From Syngnathus acus (Eukaryota; Chordata; Actinopteri; Syngnathiformes; Syngnathidae), in contig NC_051093.1 of the NCBI RefSeq assembly GCF_901709675.1, forward strand, positions 7,617,553-7,681,552: a DNA stretch of 64,000 nucleotides. Reading direction: 5' to 3'. Below, one piece after another: positions 1-33,000 of this stretch. The notes below the pieces were generated by a model, which saw only the letters and a program-made list of their open reading frames with translations, had not been told where the DNA came from and made no database searches. Each line of letters starts with the position of its first letter. The stretch's first letter is position 1. A program made the translations under genes and the position numbers.

Positions 1-634
1 TTCGCAACCGCATTAATTATCCCTTTATTTAACTTCTAATTTCCTTTGTAATGTTATTGCCACGCATTTGTTTGTGTTTACAAGTTTTCTGTCGCTTGTT
101 TACGCATTGCAGTCATCTACTCTCATAAACCTTTCACGTATAAATGATTAGTGTGTCTTTCAATTAATTTCTGTGTATTGTAAATGACTAAGGTTTGATC
201 AGTGGAGGTTTATTTATGCCGTTAATAACGTCCCAGTGTCCCGTTACTGTGCGCAGAGCGACGCAGTTACGCACAATGCGCAATAAAAATGATAACCGCA
301 CACTGCGGCTCCTGCACACTCTCCACTGAACTCCCTTGTGGACAACTTTAACTGGCTTATCGATCAATTTCCAGCATATACAGGATTCATTTTATCAATC
401 AAGGCCCTCTTGTGTGGGCTCTACCCATCCCTGGGTGTGTTTGGGATTCCAAAGTGATTGACAGGTCACCAGCCCAGAGTGTACCCCACCTCTAAGCTCC
501 CTATGACCCTGAACTGGATGAGTCATGGATCATAGATAAATAGGATGCCAATGCACTGGCAGCAATGTCATATATATTGGTTACATTATTAGTCACACTG
601 ACTTGTGGTTCATTCGTTCTGTTGTCTCATCTAG
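1..634 (+). other. myh10: 5' intron of myh10 (upstream noncoding exon lies outside the window)
   Basis: The first recognisable exon opens after a pyrimidine-rich stretch and an AG at 633-634, so this segment reads as the 3' end of an intron. I see no coding sequence, RNA gene or clear transposon in it. The promoter and the first untranslated exon of myh10 are therefore expected to the left of the window. Confidence 0.6.
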
Positions 635-667
635 GTGCCCACATTGCTCTCGTCAAGCCAACGCACT
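635..667 (+). other. myh10: 5' UTR part of the first coding exon of myh10
   Basis: The exon begins directly after CTAG at 631-634. An in-frame upstream ATG at 635 would add eleven residues ([11 protein letters not shown]) before the conserved start. Vertebrate MYH10 begins at the second Met, so I treat 635-667 as untranslated. Confidence 0.6.
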
Positions 668-23717
<23,050 letters not shown>

Positions 23718-24130
23718 CATGCCTTAATTTGAAAGCTCCGCCTTCAAAAAAAAAAAAAAAAGGAACTCTTGTCAGCTTCTTGAGAATGAACGCTTTTTCC
23801 TCATGACATGCATCTTAGCATGAAGACACCAGCGGTTGGTATCCCAACATTCGCAACATACATAGATCCCGTAGAGCGCATTCATCTCATCCCTAAATCC
23901 CATTGCGTACATTTGAGATACATAAGTTATTTTTTAGAGTATTTTTCCAGCCCTGTGCAAGGATGCTTTGCTCGTGTAAGAAAGTAGAGCTTCAACGACA
24001 TCTCCAACTTATTACAATTATCTCGCGTTCATCTTCTGTGCCTTCCAATACATTTATGTCCACGTGTACTGTTCATATACGTCATCATTTTGTGAAGATG
24101 TATTTTAATAAAACATCCATGTAATGATAT
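23718..24130 (+). terminator. myh10 3' UTR and poly(A) signal
   Basis: The UTR follows the TAA at 23715-23717 and includes a short A-run near 23745. A canonical AATAAA stands at 24107-24112, so cleavage is expected near 24125-24135, only about 140 bp before the putative aanat promoter elements. Confidence 0.7.
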
Positions 24131-24265
24131 TTTAGAGAAAAATTTGGGTTGTTTTCCAATTGTTGCGTGTCTGCTGCCACTCTATTGTTCATCTTGCAGG
24201 CTTTTGTCTTGTCGCCGAGGAGATAACGTGTCTGTTAATGCGCCGAGTTGTGGAAACAACTTCTG

Positions 24266-24383
24266 TAATCCTCCCGTCATGTGACTCATAGTAATAATCA
24301 CTCCATACTGACGTGCATGCTGGTAGAGTGGCAGGCAGACGGACAAAGAAAAGTGCTTCACCTCAAGATCCAAAACCTTACAA
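24266..24383 (+). promoter_or_regulatory. Putative aanat promoter and noncoding first exon
   Basis: A tight group of elements is seen: TAATCC at 24266 and TAATC at 24295 (OTX/CRX type), TCATGTGA with an E-box core at 24278, TGACTCA at 24283 and a CRE-like TGACGTG at 24309. A strong donor, CAA|GTAAGTG, sits at 24383/24384 and could close an untranslated first exon. AANAT genes are known to be driven in pineal and retina by OTX/CRX factors, clock E-boxes and cAMP. The elements are observed; the promoter call is inference. Confidence 0.4.
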
Positions 24384-24709
24384 GTAAGTGACCCACTATT
24401 ACCTCCACCAAGGAGGCCATATTTTGATTGGCTGCTGTGTGTTATTGTTGTTTTAAGCATTGTGTTTTACTCTATATTATGCTCCTTCCTGTTTCGTATA
24501 TTCCAATCTATAAACAGCTGCTTTATGTGAGCCTGCAGTAAGTGGATGTTAATGAATATGTCAGCGGAAGGGACTGATGATTATATGCTTTGCAGAGACA
24601 AAACCCAAATGGCGTCCATGTGAGTACCCCAAAAAAATTACAGGCTTCCACAGAAGACTACAACCAGCTGAGGCCTTTGACCCGGGCTCAAATATTCAAA
24701 TGCAAATGA

Positions 24710-25762
<1,053 letters not shown>

Positions 25763-26370
25763 CGTCATCATTTGACATGTAGATTGATGTCATCCTCATA
25801 CCCATTTAGTTTTCTTTAAAAGTCACCATTTGACTTTATTTAAAAATGTTTTTTTTTAAACTAAAAAGTAAGTAAAATAAGTAAAAGTAGAATAAATAGG
25901 TCTTGCACTGATTCTCATGCAGGCAAACCTCATAGGTAGTCAGTCTGTCGAAACATACAAGTGTGAAGCTGTTTTCTGTTTTGTAAGCCATGATAAGCCG
26001 TATCGTGCGTCAGTAAACAGGCTTGAGCTGCTCAATTGCAGCTCCTTAGCACCGTCAACACGAAAGGATTTAGCAGAGCCACCGATTTAGTTACACTCCT
26101 GTCACTACATGAATAAAACATTTCTGTTATAGTGCTGTTTGTCTATATGTTACCATCAAAATTCAAATAAAATGATTTCTACTGTATAAAGTGCTTTCTC
26201 CTTCAGTTTGTAATTATCTTTTTTTTTGAAGATATTAAATAAGAGGCTGGAGTGATATGGTTCAAAGGCTGTTTTTTAAATGAGGCTTGAAAAAATGATC
26301 ATGTATAGTAAGGCTTTAAAAAAAACAAAAAAAGACCATATAAAGAGCGACCAATCAGAAGGTGAAAACA
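25763..26370 (+). terminator. aanat 3' UTR with two poly(A) signals, then a short AT-rich spacer
   Basis: AATAAA motifs stand at 26112-26117 and 26166-26171, giving two likely ends about 350-410 bp past the stop codon. From 26210 to 26370 the sequence is AT-rich with A-runs and leads into the foldback array. No further gene is seen. Confidence 0.6.
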
Positions 26371-26523
26371 GCGGTGTACCTAATGGAGTGTCTTCCAAGT
26401 TACCCTCGTTAAACGCACCTGCGTGAAAAGTTTTAGCGCTTGCAGAACGTGAAAGTAGCTAAAACTTTTCACGCACCTGCACTTAACGAGGGAATCACAG
26501 GGACACTCCATTAGGTACACCGC
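26371..26523. mobile_element. Founder-like foldback element at the left edge of the array
   Basis: A 22-bp sequence, GCGGTGTACCTAATGGAGTG plus TC (26371-26392), recurs as an exact reverse complement at 26502-26523. Between the two copies lies the long hairpin. The 153-bp segment thus looks like a complete MITE or foldback element with terminal inverted repeats, whereas later units keep only the right-hand terminus. The terminal sequence resembles Tc1/mariner ends. No transposase is encoded. Confidence 0.6.
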
Positions 26524-29155
26524 CATTTTCAAGTGTACCTAATAACAGGCCACTTTATTAGGGAAATATCATGGTCAAAGGTCACAAGTGCCAAGCTGTA
26601 GTTCATGGGGCCGCGTTCCAATATGTTTTCCAAGTTAACCTCGTTAAACGCACCTGCGTGAAAAGTTTTAGCGCTTGCAGAACGTGAAAGTAGCTAAAAC
26701 TTTTCACGCACCTGCACTTAACGAGGGAATCACAGGGACACTCCATTAGGTACACCGCCATTTTCAAGTGTACCTAATAACAGGCCACTTTATTAGGGAA
26801 ATATCATGGTCAAAGGTCACAAGTGCCAAGCTGTAGTCCATGGGGCCGCGTTCCAATATGTTTTCCAAGTCACCCTCGTTAAATGCACCTGCGTGAAAAG
26901 TTTTAGCTCCTTTCACGTTCCGCAGGAGCTAAAACTTTTCACGCACCTGCACTTAACGAGGGAATCACAGGGACACTCCATTAGGTACACCGCCATTTTC
27001 AAGTGTACCTAATAACAGGCCACTTTATTAAGGAAATATCATGGTCAAAGGTCACAGGTGTCAAGCTCTAGTCCTTTGGGCCGCGTTCCAATATGTTTTC
27101 CAAGTTAACCTCGTTAAACGCACCTGCGTGAAAAGTTTTAGCTCCTTTCACGTTCCGCAGGAGCTAAAACTTTTCACGCACCTGCACTTAACGAGGGAAT
27201 CACAGGGACACTCCATTAGGTACACCGCCATTTTCAAGTGTACCTAATAACAGGCCACTTTATTAGGGAAATATCATGGTCGAAGGTCACAAGTGCCAAG
27301 CTGTAGTCCATGGGGCCGCGTTCCAATATGTTTTCCAAGTCACCCTCGTTAAATGCACCTGCGTGAAAAGTTTTAGCTCCTTTCACGTTCCGCAGGAGCT
27401 AAAACTTTTCACGCACCTGCACTTAACGAGGGAATCACAGGGACACTCCATTAGGTACACCGCCATTTTCAAGTGTACCTAATAACAGGCCACTTTATTA
27501 GGGAAATATCATGGTCGAAGGTCACAAGTGCCAAGCTGTAGTCCATGGGGCCGCGTTCCAATATGTTTTCCAAGTCACCCTCGTTAAATGCACCTGCGTG
27601 AAAAGTTTTAGCTCCTTTCACGTTCCGCAGGAGCTAAAACTTTTCACGCACCTGCACTTAACGAGGGAATCACAGGGACACTCCATTAGGTACACCGCCA
27701 TTTTCAAGTGTACCTAATAACAGGCCACTTTATTAAGGAAATATCATGGTCAAAGGTCACAGGTGTCAAGCTCTAGTCCTTTGGGCCGCGTTCCAATATG
27801 TTTTCCAAGTTAACCTCGTTAAACGCACCTGCGTGAAAAGTTTTAGCTCCTTTCACGTTCCGCAGGAGCTAAAACTTTTCACGCACCTGCACTTAACGAG
27901 GGAATCACACGGACACTTCATTAGGTACACCGCCATTTTCAAGTGTACCTAATAACAGGCCACTTTATTAGGGAAATATCATGGTCGAAGGTCACAAGTG
28001 CCAAGCTCTAGTCCATGGGGCCGCGTTCCAATATGTTTTCCAAGTCACCCTCGTTAAATGCACCTGCGTGAAAAGTTTTAGCTCCTTTCACGTTCCGCAG
28101 GAGCTAAAACTTTTCACGCACCTGCACTTAACGAGGGAATCACAGGGACACTCCATTAGGTACACCGCCATTTTCAAGTGTACCTAATAACAGGCCACTT
28201 TATTAAGGAAATATCATGGTCAAAGGTCACAGGTATCAAGCTCTAGTCCTTTGGGCCGCGTTCCAATATGTTTTCCAAGTTAACCTCGTTAAACGCACCT
28301 GCGTGAAAAGTTTTAGCTCCTTTCACGTTCCGCAGGAGCTAAAACTTTTCACGCACCTGCACTTAACGAGGGAATCACACGGACACTTCATTAGGTACAC
28401 CGCCATTTTCAAGTGTACCTAATAACAGGCCACTTTATTAGGGAAATATCATGGTCGAAGGTCACAAGTGCCAAGCTGTAGTCCATGGGGCCGCGTTCCA
28501 ATATGTTTTCCAAGTCACCCTCGTTAAATGCACCTGCGTGAAAAGTTTTAGCTCCTTTCACGTTCCGCAAGCGCTAAAACTTTTCACGCACCTGCACTTA
28601 ACGAGGGAATCACACGGACACTTCATTAGGTACACCGCCATTTTCAAGTGTACCTAATAACAGGCCACTTTATTAGGGAAATATCATGGTCGAAGGTCAC
28701 AAGTGCCAAGCTGTAGTCCATGGGGCCGCGTTCCAATATGTTTTCCAAGTCACCCTCGTTAAATGCACCTGCGTGAAAAGTTTTAGCTCCTTTCACGTTC
28801 CGCAAGCGCTAAAACTTTTCACGCACCTGCACTTAACGAGGGAATCACAGGGACACTCCATTAGGTACACCGCCATTTTCAAGTGTACCTAATAACAGGC
28901 CACTTTATTAAGGAAATATCATGGTCAAAGGTCACAGGTGTCAAGCTCTAGTCCTTTGGGCCGCGTTCCAATATGTTTTCCAAGTTAACCTCGTTAAACG
29001 CACCTGCGTGAAAAGTTTTAGCTCCTTTCACGTTCCGCAGGAGCTAAAACTTTTCACACACCTGCACTTAACGAGGGAATCACAGGGACACTCCATTAGG
29101 TACACCGCCATTTTCAAGTGTACCTAATAACAGGCCACTTTATTAGGGAAATATC

Positions 29156-29442
29156 ATGGTCAAAGGTCACAGGTGTCAAGCTCTAGTCCTCGGGGCCGCA
29201 TTCCAACATGATTTCCAAGATTCACATTTTTCAGCCTAACCCTAACCCTAACCCTAATAACAGGCCAGTTCATTAGGGAAAAATCGTGGCCAAAGCTTAA
29301 GTGAAAGTGAAAAGTGCCACACCCGCCCTCACCCCCACTTTCTGATTGGCTGTTTGATCTGTGACATCACATGGACACTCCATTAGGTACACCGCCATTT
29401 TCAAGTGTACCTAATAACAGGCCACTTTATTAGGGAAATATC
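29156..29442. repeat. Disrupted 287-bp array unit with unrelated insert
   Basis: The unit starts normally, diverges after about 65 bp, and lacks the hairpin. It contains a telomere-like tract and a segment with TTTCTGATTGG, which is the reverse complement of part of the left flank of the array near 26350. It resumes the normal repeat at GGACACTCCATTAGG near 29373. Confidence 0.75.
29235..29257. repeat. Short interstitial telomere-like tract (CCCTAA)n
   Basis: About 3.8 perfect copies of CCCTAA, the complement of vertebrate TTAGGG, run uninterrupted and then merge into the unit's own ACCTAATAACAGG-like text. The tract is too short to be a telomere. Confidence 0.85.
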
Positions 29443-29690
29443 ATGGTCAAAGGTCACAGGTGTCAAGCTCTAGTCCTTTGGGCCGCGTTCCAATATGTTT
29501 TCCAAGTTAACCTCGTTAAACGCACCTGCGTGAAAAGTTTTAGCTCCTTTCACGTTCCGCAGGAACTAAAACTTTTCACGCAGGTGCAATTAACGAGGCA
29601 ATCACACGGACACTCCATTAGGTACACCGCCATTTTCAAGTGTACCTAATAACAGGCCACTTTATTAGGGAAATATCATGGTCTGTGAAC

Positions 29691-30023
29691 CAAAATATGT
29701 ATTTGGTGGAAGGACAAAAACATGGAGATATTATTATGAGAGTCATTTATTATTATGTATATAAAGTATGATTCACATTTATGCATACATTTTGAAAATA
29801 CAAATACTATTGTTAAAAAAAAACAAGTCTGTAAAGAGCAGTTCAAGGTGTGTGACTTTAGAATGCTGAATGGTACAACAGACATGACCCTGATTTTTAC
29901 AGCAAATTCCCAAATCATACTCAAACCAAACAAGATGTGTGTGTTATTGTAATATTTCAATTTGTAATCTGGTGGCAACCATTTCACTCATCTTAAACTC
30001 ACGATCTAGATTCTCTTGTTAGT
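29691..30023 (-). terminator. evpl 3' UTR and probable poly(A) signal
   Basis: On the minus strand an AATAAA lies at 29746-29751, about 275 bp past the envoplakin stop. The stretch is AT-rich, without other features. The mRNA would end just short of the tandem array. Confidence 0.55.
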
Positions 30024-33000
30024 CTAAATAAACCGAAAGTTGGAGTATGATGGTGAATCGGTTTGATCACCCGAGGCTGCGGGAAGGAGCAACAGTCCCG
30101 TGCCCTTGTCAACCTTACACTTATCCATCGCCTGCTTGTATGAGATTTTCTCTTTGCTGATGGGGTCGACAAGAATCTTTGGGTAGGACGACTCGTTCTT
30201 CAGCTCTTGGACTGTCTTGCTGTCGATCACGTCGGATGCTTCGGCTTCTTGGAGAGTGAGGCGGCCGGCTTTGGTGGGATCGACCAAGCCTCCGGTCAGG
30301 TATTGAGCTTCAATATACCACTTTGCGTTTTCCTCGGGAATGTATCCTTTTTGCGCTGCCTTTCCCACAGAGAGACGCTCTTTGGTGAGAGGATCTTCAA
30401 TCCCGGTGAATGCCTTCTGAGCGTTAAGAAGCTTGTACATGTGAGCGTTGTCAATGAGACCTTGTTCGGCCGCTTTGTGGACAGACAGTTTGTCCTTCTT
30501 GGTGAGATCGACAATTCCACCGGAAGCCGCCTGCGCTTCCAGCAGCTTCAGAGCTGTATCGGCGTCGATGAGTTTACGGGTCAAAGCGCTTCTCACGGAC
30601 ATGCGGCTTTCCGTGGACGTGTCAAAAATACCAGAGATAGGGTATTGCTCATCACTAATACCAAAGAGGTTTTCAACACTGTCGCTGTGGTTGTTAAGAC
30701 TAGTGTGGGAGGACATCAGGGGAGATGGCATGGATTTGAATGGAGAGCTCGGGACTGATTTGATGGGGGATCTGGGACTTGTAATTGGTGGAGGTGGAAT
30801 GAAAGAATTTCGGGATTCTCCCACCACAAGAAGAGCGAATTCAGAAATGGGCATTTGGCCTTCCTTATAGCGCATGACATCATACTGGGTCAAGCGGCCT
30901 TCTCTCAGGGCGTCTTTGACGGCATACTGCATCCCAGTCTTCCGATCCTGTAGAATGGTTGAATCCCCATCGGGGCCAGTGGATGTGATTTCTTCCCAAT
31001 CGCACTCCAGTTCTGACAGGTTGATGTACTGAGTGCGGTCTATTAGTCCTTTCAGATAGGCGTCGTAAGGAGACATGTTCACACCAGTATCGGGATCCAT
31101 GATGGTGACCCTTGTAGAAAGGTTGGTCTCCCTCGTGTTAGTTTCAGCCTGATCCTCATTCCTGACGGCTTCTTTCAGCTCCCTAATGATCGCTTCCATC
31201 TGGTGATGTTTGCCTTTTTCACTCAGGATTTCCTTCTCCAGCCGTTGGCTCTCAGAAGTTGCCTTGATAGTTCTTTGCCTAGCCATCTGGTTTCTCTCGC
31301 TCATCATCTTGGATTGTTGCTGGAAGGTGATGCTGATGTTCTGCCTTTGAGTTTCAAGCATTTTGAGTTGTTTGAGGAGGTCTTCCTTCTCCCTCTGGAG
31401 GTTTTGTCTGTTGGAAATCAGGGTGGTCTCCTCTTTGGAAATAACAGATATGGATGACTCCAGATGGGTGATTTTAAGTCTAAAGCTTTGAAGGTTGTCT
31501 TCTTTGTCGCGTCTCATATTTCTCTCTTGCGCAACAAGATCTCTCAAATGGTCTCTCTCGGCTTCCACTCCGGGATCTTTCTCCACGCGGAGAACTTCTC
31601 TGTAAACAACCTTCTCTGTCGTCTTTTCCTTTTCCAGAATTTCCAACTTCATCTTCAGGCTGCTGATTTCCCTCTGGAGGCGAATGAGTTGGTTTGCCTC
31701 TGCTTCCATCTCTGCACGGACATTACCCATGAGTTTCTCTAGCTTTGGGTCCCTCTCGACTTTCAAAACTTCTTCAATGACAATCTTTTCCTCAACAGGT
31801 TTCGGAGACGTCTCAAGCTCATGGATCTGAGCTTTGATCTGCCGCAGCTCTGATTCGATCTGAATCTTCTTCTGGCGTTCATCCATCTGAGCCACAGTGT
31901 TCTCCATTTCGTGAATCTGGGCTCTCAGCTGCCTCACTTGGATTTCAAGTTTCCGACGGGATTTGACTTCGTCGTCTAGGGACTTGTTTAACCTCTCGTG
32001 CTCGAGAATCTGCTTGGGGTCCTTCTGAAGACGCAGCACTTCCTGCACCACTGTCTTCTCCTCTGGCTTCTGGCGCTCTAGAACAATAAATTGGTTCTGA
32101 AGGTCAAAGAGAGATTCTTCAACAGTGCGACGCTGTTGAGTCTCATCTCTCACAGTCCTTCGGAGTCTGTTAACCTCTTTTTCCAGGAGGGGGTCGTTCT
32201 CATATTTGATGACCTCTTTGTTCACAATCTTGGTCTCCACTTTGGATTTCTCAGCTTTCAGCTCATCTCTTTCTTTGCGTAGATGTATCAGCAACTCGTG
32301 AGTGGTGTCGTAGTTGACTTTGAGACGTGAAATTTGGTTGCTGAGCCGCTGTAACTCTCTGACCACCTCGGGACTTCTCTCTTCTTTGATAACCTCCTGG
32401 GTCACTTCTTTGTACTCAACTTTGGGTTTCTGAGTACGCAGCGTGGTCAGCGTGGTCATCACCACGTCGATTTGTTGCTCTACCGCCGTGCGTTTTCGGC
32501 TACAGTCCTGCAGGTCACTCCTCAGACGTTGCAAATGGACTTCGGTCTCGGGGTCAACTCTGAAAATCTCATTGATCACCTCTTTGACCTCATATTTAGG
32601 CCGCAGTTTCTCCACTTCTCCGTATTTCAGCTGAAGCGTGGTCAGGTCCTTCAGCAAGATAACATTCTCGTCCTTCTCCTCTTCCAAAGCCATGTGTAGT
32701 TTCTGTGACTCGCTTACCATCTCTGGATCTTGTTGGACTTTCTTGACCACCTTGGAGACTATCTTTGGTTCAATGGTGGGAATGATTCTCTCCAGTGTGT
32801 TAATCTGACTTCGAATTCTGAAAACGCTGTCATTGATGGTCACACATTGGGCTTCTTCTGCTGCAATTTCATTCTTGAATGTGAAAACCGCTTTTAGCAT
32901 CTCTGGATCCTTTTCCATCTTGAACACATCCTTCTTCACAACCCTCTCTCGGAACTTGGGTTTTTGCTGAGCCAGGAGGCTGAGCTCCTTATTCACATGA

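Larger units (their letters stand above)
26371..29690. repeat. Tandem array of about 14 copies of a 235-bp foldback unit
   Basis: The anchor ATGGTC(A/G)AAGGTCAC recurs at 26571, 26806, 27041, 27276, 27511, 27746, 27981, 28216, 28451, 28686, 28921 and 29156, each exactly 235 bp apart. It recurs again at 29443 after a disrupted unit, with a partial copy before 26571. Each unit has two inverted repeats: a long hairpin, CGTGAAAAGTTTTAG.../...CTAAAACTTTTCACG, framed by CTCGTTAA/TTAACGAG, and a 10-bp perfect palindrome arm pair, TTAGGTACAC/GTGTACCTAA. Two variants alternate: A (AAGTGCCAAGCTGTAGTCCA, AAGTCACCC) and B (AGGTGTCAAGCTCTAGTCCT, AAGTTAACC), in the order A B A A B A B A A B from 26806. The strings TTAGGTACACC and GGCCACTTTATTAGG resemble Tc1-type transposon ends. 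The lack of indels implies recent homogenisation. Confidence 0.95.

Noticed and set aside
29235-29257. Telomere or chromosome end
   Set aside because: Fewer than four copies of the hexamer, embedded in a repeat unit with normal genes on both sides.
26806-29649. Eleven near-identical 68-codon open frames, one per 235-bp unit (MVxGHKCQA...FKCT), suggesting a repeated small protein family
   Set aside because: The unit length is not a multiple of three, the frames lie over palindromic hairpin DNA, there is no promoter or splice context, and the similarity follows simply from the tandem DNA repeat.
26371-29690. CRISPR-like appearance of regularly spaced repeats
   Set aside because: The whole 235-bp unit is repeated, with no unique spacers, and the setting is a vertebrate nuclear genome.
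30207-30758. 183-codon plus-strand open frame inside envoplakin
   Set aside because: It is an antisense shadow of the 3.5-kb envoplakin exon, whose sense frame matches the family throughout.
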